This document shows positions 34,839-44,452 of a stretch of 64,000 bases of DNA, piece after piece. The notes below the pieces were generated by a model. It was not told the origin of the DNA. It did not search any database and worked only from the letters and a program-made list of their open reading frames with translations. Within the stretch, counting starts at the first letter, position 1; every line of letters begins with the position of its first letter. Source of the stretch: Prolixibacteraceae bacterium (lineage in GTDB: Bacteria > Bacteroidota > Bacteroidia > Bacteroidales > Prolixibacteraceae); the NCBI GenBank assembly GCA_019163175.1, contig JAFLKN010000001.1:178516-242515 (forward strand), written 5' to 3'. The translations under genes were made by a program, and so were the position numbers.

Positions 34839-37800
34839 TTGGGCAAACACTATTCATATCGTATTTTCTTGGTAATTGTGTTGTTTTTTCTGGCCGGATG
34901 TTCGACCGAGAAAAACACGTTTATGTCGCGCCGCTACCACAATCTTACTGCGCATTATAATGTGTATTTTAATGGTCGTGAAAGCCTTCGCGCAGGAGTT
35001 GAGAAGATTAATAATTCGTATGAAGATGATTTCTCGAAGGTTCTGCCCTTATTTAAATCGAGCAATCCGGCAACTGCAACTGCCGCCACTTCCGATATGG
35101 AGAATTCCGTATTAAAGGGTTCAAAACTAATTCAGTCGCATTCAATTACCAAAAGGTTAAAACGAAGAAAAAACCAGTCAGCATCGTTTAAGCGTTTTGC
35201 CAGCCGCGAAGAGTTCAATAATTGGGTTGATAATGCCTATGTTCTTATGGGCAAAGCTTATTTCTATCAACGTAATTTTGCTTCGGCTATCGAGAATTTC
35301 TCCTATGTCACCCGTAAATTTGCTGACGATCCGTCGCGCTATACAGCTTACATTTGGTTGATACGAAGTTATACCGAACTTGAGCGTTATGTCGAGGCTT
35401 TTGAGATTATCCAGCAGATGCAGGATGATGAAGATTTTCCCCGTCAGCTCGATGGCCAACTGGCAACCGTAGTTGCTGACTATTACGCCAAACAACTTTC
35501 GTATACTGAAGGAATTCCGTTCCTATCTATTGCTGTAAAGCAACCCGCAAAAAAAACCGACAAGATTCGCTATAAATTTGTGTTGGCTCAGTGGTACAAG
35601 GAAACCGGCAACCCCGAAAAATCTTCTCAGATTTTCAGGGAAATAAGTCGGATGAATCCTCCCTACAAAATGGCTTTCAACGCCCGAATTAATGCTGCCG
35701 GAACTTTTACTGGCATAGGCGATGTGGAAAAGCTGAAGAAGGAACTGAGGAAAATGCTTCGTGATAAAAAGAATTTGGAGTTCCGCGACCAGATTTACTT
35801 TGCTATGGGAAATATTTCCATGAAGGAAGGGAATAAGGAGGCTGCTGTTGACGAATACAAGAAATCAGCTTCAATGAGTGTGGATAATATGTATCAGCGA
35901 GCCTTGTCGTGTCTGACTCTTGCCCAGATTTATTTTGACGAATTGGAGTACAAAAAATCACAGAGTTATTACGATAGCGCCATGGTCGTTATTGACGACA
36001 AATATCCGAATTTCCAGCAAATATCTGATCGGTACAAGAGTTTGACCCGACTTACTGATAACATCTATACCGTTGAGCGGGAAGATAGTCTTCAGCGAAT
36101 TGCCCTGATGGATGAACCTTCACGGAATGCTTTGATCGATAAATGGATTAAAGCGGCGGCGGAAAAAGAAGCCAAAGACAAGCAGGCCGAGTCGACGCGC
36201 ATGCAGGATCGAAATTATTTCAGGCAAAATGAAAGCCGGTTTGGATTGAGTCAGCAGCAAGAAGGCGCCGGATGGTATTTTTATAGTCCAACCACTGTGG
36301 CTTACGGGAAAGTTGAGTTTGAGCGCTTGTGGGGAAAGCGTAAACTTGAAGATAGCTGGCGACGTTCTGACAAGCGTTCGGTATCTGAAAATGAAAACGA
36401 AATGCAGGAAGATTCGCTTCTGAGTGCTGATACTAAAGTCAAAAAAATAGAAGACCCGAAAAGTCGCGAATTCTATACTCAGGATTTGCCTGTAAACGAT
36501 TCGCTTATGGCTGCTTCGCATGGCAAAATACGAAATTCATTATTCAATGCCGGTCGTATTTTCAAGACCGATTTTACCGACTTCCCCCGGGCTATTGAAT
36601 CATTTGAAGATCTGAATAAACGTTATCCTGAAAATTTGTTTGCCCTTTCATCGTGGTTCGAGTTGTGGGACTTGTACACCAAGCAAAATAATCAGGAAAA
36701 GGCCGATTACTATAAAAACCTGATTATTGGGAAATATCCTGATTCGAAATATGCCAAATACCTGCAGAATCCCAATTATTTTGTTGAGCTTGAGGCTCGG
36801 ACAGATAGTGTAAATCGTCTTTATCAGAGAGTATTCCTCGAATTCAAAAACGGGCAGTATGCACAATCGGGAAAAATTGCCGATCAACTTATGACGTTGA
36901 ATCCGGATAGTGCACTGATCCCCAAAATTGAATTTTTCAAGGTTATTGCTGATGGAACATCCACTTCGCGCGAGAATCTGGGAAAACTCCTTACAGACTA
37001 CGTCAAAACTTATCCGAAAGCCGAGCCGGTTCCACTGGCTGAACAAATTCTGAAACTTATTCAGGACAGCACACTAACCGATTATCAGAAAATGGTTGAT
37101 TCGGGTTATTTGAGCGATCAGATAAAAAACAACGAATTGCTACCCGGAAATCAGAAGGGTGCTGATGAGTTTGGGGGTAAATTCTCGTACGAGGAAGACT
37201 TGCTACATTATTTTGTAATTGCCTATCCAAAAAGTGCGAATGTTGATTTGAACCGACTGAAGTTTGATCTGGCGAATTATAACATCGACCATTATACGAA
37301 GATCGATTTTGATATTGAGACACAAAGTCTGAATAACAATACTTCGTTGCTATTGGTGCGATCGCTTAGCGATAAAGAACAAGGATTAATTTATTTCAGG
37401 TCGATTATTAAACGGAGAACTGTTTTTGAAGCCTTGAAGGGTGTAAAATATGTGAATTTTATTGCCTCTTCGACCAACTTCAGGGAAATTACTGCTGACA
37501 AAGATTTTACCCAATATCTGGCATTCTATGTGAAGAATTACAGCCGCTTTGTTACGGGCGATTTCTCTGATGAAGTACTTCCTGAACCGGAAGAATTGTT
37601 GGCCAAAGCCCGTCAGGAAGAAGAAGCATTGAAGGAAAAAGGAAGTTTTGTTGCCGTTGCACCAACTGGTTCAGGACTTGATATTTATTCAGGAGAAGAG
37701 TCTGGCCCTCAGAATTTTGTAATTGCCATAAATTCACCCGGCGCAAACCTGAAACCGATCATTGCCGGATTTAATGCGCATAACAGCGATCAATATCGTC

Positions 37801-38462
37801 AGACCGAATTCACAATACGCCAAACCAAAGTTGCCGATTACCAATTGATGATTGTTAGCTCGTTCAAGACAAAAACAGAAGCGATCAATTACTTTACCAA
37901 GGCAATAACCACACGTAAGCTCTATCGAAGTCTGGATACATTGAGTTACCGAAATTTTATTATTACTGACGCTAATCTCAGGAAACTCTCTGAAACAAAG
38001 CGAATTGGAGAATACCTGAACTTTTTCAAGGCAAAATACATTGGAGCAAACGAAGGTGCAGCTGCAAGTCAGGCGCAATCAGAGTATAGCGGACCATACC
38101 AACCAAATGTAGCTGGGAAACAAACTTTTGTTTTGATTATCCCCAAAGATGAAGCCAATACCGATAATTTACTGGAATCGATTAAGCAGTTTAATTTGCA
38201 GAACTACGCGCAGCAATCACTCACGGTGTCATCTTCTATGCTCGACGATTTTAGAGTAATGCTTAAGGTCGAAGGCTTGGCAGATCAGCAGGCAGGCTTG
38301 GCTTATTTAAGGGCAATAGCCAACGAGCAAAAGGTTTACGGACCAATTCAAAGCGTAAACTACCGCAATTTCATAATTACGCCTCAAAACGAAACGATCT
38401 TCAAACAGAGCAAAAACATCCTGACTTATATGGAATTTTATAAGCAGTTTTACCTGAAATAA
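34839..38462 (+). CDS. porW: type IX secretion lipoprotein PorW/SprE, TPR protein
   Basis: Large outer-membrane-associated lipoprotein required for T9SS function. The signal RIFLVIVLFFLAGC ends at the lipid-bearing Cys, followed by STEKNTFMSRRYHNLTAHYNV, the family hallmark, and NGRESLRAGVEKI. Many TPR-like helix pairs follow (for instance VLMGKAYFYQRNFASAIENFSYV and YFAMGNISMKEGNKEAAVDEYKKS). Three similar segments near the C-terminus carry NFIIT-type ends (YRNFIIT, residues about 1020-1200). There is no ATG before the signal sequence: TTG 34839 gives a 21-residue leader; TTG 34803 is the longest alternative (1219 residues). porX follows on the same strand. Confidence 0.92.
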   Translation: MGKHYSYRIFLVIVLFFLAGCSTEKNTFMSRRYHNLTAHYNVYFNGRESLRAGVEKINNSYEDDFSKVLPLFKSSNPATATAATSDMENSVLKGSKLIQSHSITKRLKRRKNQSASFKRFASREEFNNWVDNAYVLMGKAYFYQRNFASAIENFSYVTRKFADDPSRYTAYIWLIRSYTELERYVEAFEIIQQMQDDEDFPRQLDGQLATVVADYYAKQLSYTEGIPFLSIAVKQPAKKTDKIRYKFVLAQWYKETGNPEKSSQIFREISRMNPPYKMAFNARINAAGTFTGIGDVEKLKKELRKMLRDKKNLEFRDQIYFAMGNISMKEGNKEAAVDEYKKSASMSVDNMYQRALSCLTLAQIYFDELEYKKSQSYYDSAMVVIDDKYPNFQQISDRYKSLTRLTDNIYTVEREDSLQRIALMDEPSRNALIDKWIKAAAEKEAKDKQAESTRMQDRNYFRQNESRFGLSQQQEGAGWYFYSPTTVAYGKVEFERLWGKRKLEDSWRRSDKRSVSENENEMQEDSLLSADTKVKKIEDPKSREFYTQDLPVNDSLMAASHGKIRNSLFNAGRIFKTDFTDFPRAIESFEDLNKRYPENLFALSSWFELWDLYTKQNNQEKADYYKNLIIGKYPDSKYAKYLQNPNYFVELEARTDSVNRLYQRVFLEFKNGQYAQSGKIADQLMTLNPDSALIPKIEFFKVIADGTSTSRENLGKLLTDYVKTYPKAEPVPLAEQILKLIQDSTLTDYQKMVDSGYLSDQIKNNELLPGNQKGADEFGGKFSYEEDLLHYFVIAYPKSANVDLNRLKFDLANYNIDHYTKIDFDIETQSLNNNTSLLLVRSLSDKEQGLIYFRSIIKRRTVFEALKGVKYVNFIASSTNFREITADKDFTQYLAFYVKNYSRFVTGDFSDEVLPEPEELLAKARQEEEALKEKGSFVAVAPTGSGLDIYSGEESGPQNFVIAINSPGANLKPIIAGFNAHNSDQYRQTEFTIRQTKVADYQLMIVSSFKTKTEAINYFTKAITTRKLYRSLDTLSYRNFIITDANLRKLSETKRIGEYLNFFKAKYIGANEGAAASQAQSEYSGPYQPNVAGKQTFVLIIPKDEANTDNLLESIKQFNLQNYAQQSLTVSSSMLDDFRVMLKVEGLADQQAGLAYLRAIANEQKVYGPIQSVNYRNFIITPQNETIFKQSKNILTYMEFYKQFYLK

Positions 38463-38591
38463 TAATTTCCAGTCCTTTTAAAAGGCCAAGTTCCCAAAAT
38501 TTCATTCAGTTAAAGTTTGTTAAGCTTATACTATTATCAGCTTGTTCTTGTTTAAAAGAATAGTAACTTACAATTCGGAAAATTAAGCACG

Positions 38592-40148
38592 ATGAAGAAA
38601 ACAAAAATACTTTGGACTGACGACGAGATTGATTTATTAAGGGCACACATCATTTTTCTACAGGAAAAAGGATTTGAAGTGGTAACTGCCAACAACGGAA
38701 CTGATGCAATTGAGTTAGTTCGGAAGGATTTCTTTGACATCATTTTTCTGGACGAAAATATGCCTGGATTGAGTGGATTACAAACTTTGAACGAGATAAA
38801 AACGATCGATCCGAACGTCCCTGTTGTCATGATTACCAAAAGCGAAGAAGAGGATATTATGGATGAGGCGATAGGCTCGAAAATGGCCGATTATCTTATC
38901 AAACCAGTTAATCCAAATCAGATACTGCTGACAATTAAAAAGAATGTAGATCAACGTCGATTGGTGACTCAGCGTACAACATCAGCCTACCAGAGTGAAT
39001 TTGGTAAAATCGGGATGCAAATTAGTGATCGTCTGTCGTTCGACGAATGGTCCGAAGTATATAAGAAACTGGTTTTTTGGGAACTGGAATTAAGTACGTC
39101 GGAAGATTCAGCGATGGATGAGGTGCTGAAAATGCAGAAATCTGAAGCAAATAACTCCTTCACTCGATATATTCGTAATTCGTACCAGTCATGGTTTGGT
39201 AAAAATTCAGTTGACCGGCCATTGCTTTCACCAGATATTTTCAGGAAAAAGATATTTCCACAGGTTGACAGTGGAAATAAAGTTTTTGTATTGGTCATCG
39301 ATAATCTTCGGTACGACCAATACCGCGTTTTGGCAACTGTGCTGAATAACTATTACCACATTGAAGAAGAAGATTTGTATTGCAGCATTTTGCCCACAGC
39401 AACGATGTATGCCCGGAATGCCATGTTTGCCGGTTTGATGCCTACAGAAATTGAAAAATTATACCCTGAGTTCTGGGACGATGATGACAACGAAGGCTAT
39501 AAAAATCGTTTTGAGAAAGATTTGTTGCAGAAGCAATTGTTGCGCCTTGGTAAGAACTACAAGCTGTTTTTCGAAAAGATTACCAATGTAAAGGGTGATA
39601 AGAAGATGAGCGATTACCTGGGTAGTATTTTGCAGAGTGACTTGTCGGTAATGGTGTTTAATTTTGTCGACATGATTTCGCACGCCCGTACCGAAATGGA
39701 TATGATTAAAGAACTTGCCAGCGATGAATCAGCCTACAGGTCACTTACTTTGAGTTGGTTTAACCATTCGTCGCTACTCGATTTACTAAAACTTCTGGCA
39801 GAAAATAAAGTGAAGGTTGTGTTGACTACCGATCATGGCAGTATTCGGGTTGATAATGCTCAAAAAGTAATTGGCGACCGCGAAACAAATACTAACCTGC
39901 GCTACAAAATTGGGCGCAACCTCAATTACAAGTCAAAGGCTATTTACGATGTGAAAAATCCAGCCTCAATTTATCTTCCGTCAAGAAACGTTAGCAGTAC
40001 TTACATTTTTGCTACCAATACCGATTTCTTCGCCTATCCGAATAATTATAACCATTACGCACAGTACTATCGCAATACGTTTCAGCACGGTGGTATTTCG
40101 CTCGAAGAAATGATAATCCCGGTAGTGACGATGATGCCTAAGGGGTAA
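38592..40148 (+). CDS. porX: T9SS response regulator PorX (receiver-PglZ)
   Basis: Response regulator of 518 residues that controls T9SS genes with sensor PorY and sigma factor SigP in Porphyromonas. The receiver domain has D10-D11 and phospho-acceptor D54 in FLDENMPG, then MITKSEEE and YLIKPVNPNQ. Instead of a DNA-binding domain, a PglZ alkaline-phosphatase-fold domain covers about 200-515: VIDNLRYDQYRV, PTATMYARNAMFAGLMPTEIEK, TTDHGSIRV and QHGGISLEEMIIPVV. Studied PorX proteins cleave oligonucleotides with this domain. The stop codon abuts that of mlaF on the other strand. No porY is in the window. Confidence 0.95.
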   Translation: MKKTKILWTDDEIDLLRAHIIFLQEKGFEVVTANNGTDAIELVRKDFFDIIFLDENMPGLSGLQTLNEIKTIDPNVPVVMITKSEEEDIMDEAIGSKMADYLIKPVNPNQILLTIKKNVDQRRLVTQRTTSAYQSEFGKIGMQISDRLSFDEWSEVYKKLVFWELELSTSEDSAMDEVLKMQKSEANNSFTRYIRNSYQSWFGKNSVDRPLLSPDIFRKKIFPQVDSGNKVFVLVIDNLRYDQYRVLATVLNNYYHIEEEDLYCSILPTATMYARNAMFAGLMPTEIEKLYPEFWDDDDNEGYKNRFEKDLLQKQLLRLGKNYKLFFEKITNVKGDKKMSDYLGSILQSDLSVMVFNFVDMISHARTEMDMIKELASDESAYRSLTLSWFNHSSLLDLLKLLAENKVKVVLTTDHGSIRVDNAQKVIGDRETNTNLRYKIGRNLNYKSKAIYDVKNPASIYLPSRNVSSTYIFATNTDFFAYPNNYNHYAQYYRNTFQHGGISLEEMIIPVVTMMPKG

Positions 40149-40913
40149 CTATTTACCCTCAATTTTATCATCTCTAATTTTTTGGTACTGCTTATTGGCA
40201 AACACAAACTCCTGAAGTTTTTGATTGTCGGCGTGTAGAATTTCTGTGCGGTTTCCTTCCCAGCACATTTCGCCTTCAGAAATGAAAAGGATGTTATCTC
40301 CAATTTCCATTACCGAATTCATGTCGTGGGTGTTAATGATGGTCGTAATTTGCAGATCAACAGTAATCGAATGAACTAATTCATCAATCACCATCGAAGT
40401 TTCAGGATCAAGTCCGGAGTTGGGCTCATCGCAGAACAGGTATTTGGGGTTTAATACAATTGCACGGGCTATGGCAACTCGTTTTTGCATCCCTCCTGAA
40501 ATTTCAGACGGATATAATTTATTTGCATTTGAGATATTTACCCGTTCGAGGCAATAATCGACCTGTTTTTGTTTTTCCAGAGGGGAAAGTTCTGAAAACA
40601 TATCAAGCGGGAACCGAACATTTTCTTCTACGGTTAATGAGTCAAACAATGCCCCGCCCTGAAAAACCATACCCATTTCCTGCCTTAATTTCTTCCTCAG
40701 TTTTTGGCTCATAGAAGTAAAATCCCGATCATCATAAAGTATCTGGCCCCTATCTACTTCGTGTAAGCCAACTATGGCTTTCAGCAAAACTGTTTTACCT
40801 GATCCACTTCGTCCAATAATCAGGTTAGTTTCACCTTTGTTGAAAACCTTCGATATATTTTTAAGTACCTCTTTTTGCTCAAAAGACTTGTACACATTTT
40901 TAATTTCAATCAT
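40149..40913 (-). CDS. mlaF: MlaF-like ABC transporter ATP-binding protein
   Basis: ATPase of 254 residues for the MlaE permease, moving phospholipids or other lipids between membranes. Walker A is IIGRSGSGKTVLLKA, the signature ISGGMQKRVAIARAI and Walker B KYLFCDEPNSGLDPET. The A-loop and GMVFQGGALFDSLTVEENVRFPL are typical of MlaF/Mkl proteins. The C-terminal tail lacks a long extension. It starts 1 nt after the mlaE stop. No MCE-domain (MlaD) gene is next to it: downstream lies porX, convergent, with zero spacing. Confidence 0.9.
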   Translation of the reverse strand: MIEIKNVYKSFEQKEVLKNISKVFNKGETNLIIGRSGSGKTVLLKAIVGLHEVDRGQILYDDRDFTSMSQKLRKKLRQEMGMVFQGGALFDSLTVEENVRFPLDMFSELSPLEKQKQVDYCLERVNISNANKLYPSEISGGMQKRVAIARAIVLNPKYLFCDEPNSGLDPETSMVIDELVHSITVDLQITTIINTHDMNSVMEIGDNILFISEGEMCWEGNRTEILHADNQKLQEFVFANKQYQKIRDDKIEGK

Positions 40914-41651
40914 CTATAGCAGCAATTGAGTTAAAATCAAATCCCAAACCAGAATCATAATGTTGGTGTTTACAACCGCTCTTGTGCTTGCAGTACCCAC
41001 ATCAAATGCTCCACCTTCAACCGTATAACCAAAAAAAGCTGATATTGAGGAAATAAGGAACCCAAAAACCAAGCATTTCATCAGAGAGAAGGTGACATAG
41101 TATGGGTTAAACAGATACTGTATTCCGTTCAAATAATCGGTAACTGTTACAGCACCTACAGCTGGTCCAACAATCATTCCTCCGATTAGTCCAAAGAAAA
41201 CACTTAGAATATATAGCAAAGGGAACATCAAAACCACCGCAATGATCTTTGGCAGTATTAGATAACTGGCCGAATTAACTCCCATTATTTCCAGCGAGTC
41301 AATTTGTTCGGTAACCTTCATGCTGCCAATTTCAGAAGTAATATTCGATCCGATTTTTCCGGCCATGATCAATCCAAGGATGGTAGACGAAAATTCGAGG
41401 ATCAAAGTATCGCGGTTTCCCAGACCAATCAGATAGGTAGGTAGCATTGGGTTCGACATGTTGTAAGCAACCTGAAGTGTAATGATGCCTCCCATAAAAA
41501 TGGAAATTACAGCAACAATTCCAACGGATTTAACGCCAAGGTTATCTATCTCGTTAAAGGTTTGCCTAACATACAAACTATGCCTTTCGGGTTTACTAAA
41601 GACTTTTAGAAGCAGAACAAAATATTTTCCTGTTTGATTAAAGATATTCAT
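40914..41651 (-). CDS. mlaE: MlaE-like ABC transporter permease
   Basis: Integral membrane permease of 245 residues with five to six helices. The MlaE family blocks are GIVAVISIFMGGIITLQVAYNM, LEFSSTILGLIMAGKIGSNITSEIGSMKVTEQIDSLEIMGVNSASYLILPK (the cytoplasmic coupling region), and VFGFLISSISAFFGYTVEGGAFDVGTASTRAVV. It works with MlaF and normally with a periplasmic MlaD-type MCE protein, which is absent here. A small frame upstream overlaps its start by 4 nt. Confidence 0.9.
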   Translation of the reverse strand: MNIFNQTGKYFVLLLKVFSKPERHSLYVRQTFNEIDNLGVKSVGIVAVISIFMGGIITLQVAYNMSNPMLPTYLIGLGNRDTLILEFSSTILGLIMAGKIGSNITSEIGSMKVTEQIDSLEIMGVNSASYLILPKIIAVVLMFPLLYILSVFFGLIGGMIVGPAVGAVTVTDYLNGIQYLFNPYYVTFSLMKCLVFGFLISSISAFFGYTVEGGAFDVGTASTRAVVNTNIMILVWDLILTQLLL

Positions 41652-41914
41652 TCGTTGTCCGGTTTTATAGCTTCGGATAGTGTTTTATTCCATTTATTTT
41701 GTGGCAATGGTCTGTATTTCATTAATTTAAATGCACAGGGTGGTTTATATAAACCGTCGTTAAATGTGCCTAAAGGTACAAATAATACAAAAACTGAAAT
41801 TTTTTCGTCGGTTTTAATTTTAAACTCATTATCTTGATAAAGGTTTTGTGATGGTGCTATATTTAATTGTGAGTTCCACTCAGTACTGTTGGAGATTTTT
41901 AAAGTGTTAACCAT
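41648..41914 (-). CDS. small hypothetical protein upstream of mlaE (uncertain)
   Basis: Frame of 88 residues whose stop overlaps the mlaE start by 4 nt, the arrangement expected of translationally coupled genes. The sequence has no signal peptide or membrane helix and matches no family I know; SVFVLFVPLGTFNDGLY is the most ordered-looking part. Against it: its start is only 14 nt from the divergent manC start, which leaves no space for a promoter, and no promoter consensus was seen. It could be real or chance. Confidence 0.35.
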   Translation of the reverse strand: MVNTLKISNSTEWNSQLNIAPSQNLYQDNEFKIKTDEKISVFVLFVPLGTFNDGLYKPPCAFKLMKYRPLPQNKWNKTLSEAIKPDNE

Positions 41915-41928
41915 AAAATAGTTGGGAG

Positions 41929-43017
41929 ATGAATAATACGTATTGTGTGATCATGGCTGGCGGTATTGGTAGTCGGTTTTGGCCTTTGAGCAAGACGAAT
42001 ATGCCTAAACAATTCCTGGATATTCTGGGGACAGGTCGTACATTTCTTCAACAGACCTTCGACCGTTTTCGGAAGATTTGTCCGGATGAAAACTTTTTTG
42101 TGGTAACAAGTGTCGATTATAAAGAGCTTGTTTTGAAACAGCTGCCTGAGTTAAAAACGAGCCAGGTATTGCTTGAGCCTTTGCGCAGAAATACCGCGCC
42201 ATGCATTGCCTATGCCAGCTATAAGATTCTAACCATTAATCCCGATGCAAATATTATTGTCGCACCATCTGATCATCTCATTCAGCAGGAAGATGCCTTT
42301 ATTGATGTGATTAAAAAGGGACTTGATTTTGTGAGCCATAAAGATGCCTTGCTCACATTGGGTATTACGCCAAGTCGTCCTGAAACTGGCTATGGATATA
42401 TCCAGATTGAAAATAGTAATCCAACCGGCGATTTTGAAAATCTACACAAAGTAAAAACCTTTACTGAAAAACCCGATTTGCAATTAGCCCAAATCTTTTT
42501 GGATAGTGGAGAGTTTTTCTGGAATTCAGGCATATTCATCTGGTCTCTTAAAGTAATTCTAAAGGCTTTGGAAGAGCATCTCAGTCCTGTTTCGGACTTA
42601 TTCAAGAAGGGTTGTAAACTTTATGGTACAGCAGATGAAATTCCGTTCCTGAACAAGACCTATTCGGAATGTCAGAATATTTCTATCGACTACGGAATCA
42701 TGGAGAAGGCAAGTAATGTATATGTTTTATGCTCCGATTTTGGATGGAGTGATCTTGGAACATGGGGGTCTTTGTATGAAAACTCAAATAAGGATGTGCA
42801 GGGAAACGTTATTTCGGGTAAAGATATTATGCTGTACGGAACCAAAAACTGTATTGTAAACATGCCTGAAGAAAGGCTGGTTGTGCTTCAGGGTTTGGAT
42901 GGTTATATTGTTGTTGAGTCGGAAGGAACATTATTGGTTTGCAAAAAGGAGGATGAGCAGCAAATCAGGCAATTTGTAAACGATGTCAGATTAAATAAGG
43001 GCGAAAGCTATATTTAG
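41929..43017 (+). CDS. manC: mannose-1-phosphate guanylyltransferase
   Basis: Makes GDP-mannose from mannose-1-phosphate and GTP for polysaccharide and LPS-type glycans. The nucleotide loop is VIMAGGIGSRFWPLSKTNMPKQF at about 7-29. Other blocks are LLEPLRRNTAPCIAYAS, APSDHLIQ, GYGYIQIE, KVKTFTEKPD, WNSGIFIW, SIDYGIMEKA and DFGWSDLGTW. The 362-residue protein is the single-domain bacterial type without the isomerase half. GDP-mannose may feed the A-LPS-like glycan to which some T9SS cargo is attached, but that link is inference. It converges with the second gldK with a 10-nt gap. Confidence 0.94.
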   Translation: MNNTYCVIMAGGIGSRFWPLSKTNMPKQFLDILGTGRTFLQQTFDRFRKICPDENFFVVTSVDYKELVLKQLPELKTSQVLLEPLRRNTAPCIAYASYKILTINPDANIIVAPSDHLIQQEDAFIDVIKKGLDFVSHKDALLTLGITPSRPETGYGYIQIENSNPTGDFENLHKVKTFTEKPDLQLAQIFLDSGEFFWNSGIFIWSLKVILKALEEHLSPVSDLFKKGCKLYGTADEIPFLNKTYSECQNISIDYGIMEKASNVYVLCSDFGWSDLGTWGSLYENSNKDVQGNVISGKDIMLYGTKNCIVNMPEERLVVLQGLDGYIVVESEGTLLVCKKEDEQQIRQFVNDVRLNKGESYI

Positions 43018-43027
43018 CAAAGAGCGC

Positions 43028-44371
43028 CTATTCGTAGTAAATAGGTTTAAATGTACTGCGAACACATCTGAATCCGATGTACGATTTCGCTGAATCTTGG
43101 TATTCATAACTTCTGGTCGATGCCTGAATGTAATAGGCAATATCTTTCCACGACCCGCCACGAATAACTTTACGCTTCATTGCTGGCTGATCATCAGGTC
43201 TGGCGTTGTATTGAAAATCGGGGCTAAAGTCGCTAATAATTTCATATCCTGCTTCGTCGTAAGCATTAGAGGTCCATTCAGCAACATTACCGGCCATATC
43301 ATAAAGCCCATAGGAATTAGGAAGGTAGTTGGCCACTTTTAGAGTTGTGGTGTTTGATTGGCTGTCGGATACATAATTTCCCCTAAGTGGTTTGAAATTG
43401 GCTATATAACTTCCTTCGATATTTCGGGTATAGTAACTTCCCCATGGGTATAATGTCATTTGGTGACCTCCACGTGCGGCATACTCCCATTCAACTTCCG
43501 AAGGTAGGCGATAATCCATAACCCCGGGATTTTTAATCATTTGTTGAAAATCATTCAACTGTTTTGTTCTCCAGTTGCAGAATGCTTTAGCTTGAGCCCA
43601 TGTAACTCCAACAACAGGGTAATTGTCGTAAGCCACGTGAGAAAAATATTTTTTTGTCAAAGGTTCATTGTACGAGAATGTGTAATCACGCATCCAAACC
43701 AGAGTGTCGGGATAAACAGGGGTTGTTTCCCGCATGATAAATGACGATCTGTTTTGGATTGGAGTCTCTTTACCAGTGGCATCTGTCACATTACCTTCGT
43801 ATTTTTGAGTCTCATAATTATAACTGTTTGCTCGTTTGGCGGCCTGCCGGTAATCAATCCAATAATATTCAAAAACGAGTTTCCTCGTATCAATTTCTTT
43901 TTGACCAAAGAAACGTTCATTTTCAGGTAAGTACATTCCTTCTAAAGCACTTTGATAATCCTCATTCCTCCAGTTGATAGGTTCCATCCAGTTTAGATGA
44001 GGCGTTTCCATTATCGCACCTCTTCTGCCTTCGGTAATCATAAATTCAGGAATGGTTTCGGATAACAGCTGGCGGGCAATTGAATCCCTTACCCAGTATA
44101 CAAACTGGCGGTATTCATTATTGGTTATTTCTGTATCATCCATCCAAAAAGATGGGACAGAAACGGTTTTTGCATTTGTACTTGATTTATCAACTTCTTC
44201 TTCTGAGGGGCCAATATTGATACTACCTTGTTTGATAAAATTCATTCCGTATGGAATGGGCTCAAAATATGGCTTTCTGTTTTGCTTGCTTGTAAGCTGA
44301 CTTGTCCAGTCTCGGTTGCAGGAACCCAGAAGAAAAATGACAAGAAAACTGATGAGCAGAGTTTTATACAT
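43028..44371 (-). CDS. second GldK-type T9SS lipoprotein (paralogue)
   Basis: SUMF1-fold lipoprotein of 447 residues with signal MYKTLLISFLVIFLLGSC (Cys18). It shares long exact blocks with the operon gldK (47999-49336), including WMDDTEITNNEYRQFVYW, YPVVGVTW, FKPLRGNYV and PAMKRKVIRGGSWKDI, so it is a GldK copy rather than the more distant GldJ. GldK forms an outer-membrane-linked ring with GldN. This copy lies after a terminator that follows gldN, so it may be expressed separately. The SUMF1 fold resembles formylglycine-generating enzyme, but GldK proteins are structural. It may replace or mix with GldK in the ring. Confidence 0.88.
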   Translation of the reverse strand: MYKTLLISFLVIFLLGSCNRDWTSQLTSKQNRKPYFEPIPYGMNFIKQGSINIGPSEEEVDKSSTNAKTVSVPSFWMDDTEITNNEYRQFVYWVRDSIARQLLSETIPEFMITEGRRGAIMETPHLNWMEPINWRNEDYQSALEGMYLPENERFFGQKEIDTRKLVFEYYWIDYRQAAKRANSYNYETQKYEGNVTDATGKETPIQNRSSFIMRETTPVYPDTLVWMRDYTFSYNEPLTKKYFSHVAYDNYPVVGVTWAQAKAFCNWRTKQLNDFQQMIKNPGVMDYRLPSEVEWEYAARGGHQMTLYPWGSYYTRNIEGSYIANFKPLRGNYVSDSQSNTTTLKVANYLPNSYGLYDMAGNVAEWTSNAYDEAGYEIISDFSPDFQYNARPDDQPAMKRKVIRGGSWKDIAYYIQASTRSYEYQDSAKSYIGFRCVRSTFKPIYYE

Positions 44372-44452
44372 AAATCAAAAATAGCCTTTAATTTTAGAAT
44401 AACTCGGAAATAAAGGGTTCTATTGTTGTAAATTCAATTTTTTCAAAAAAAA

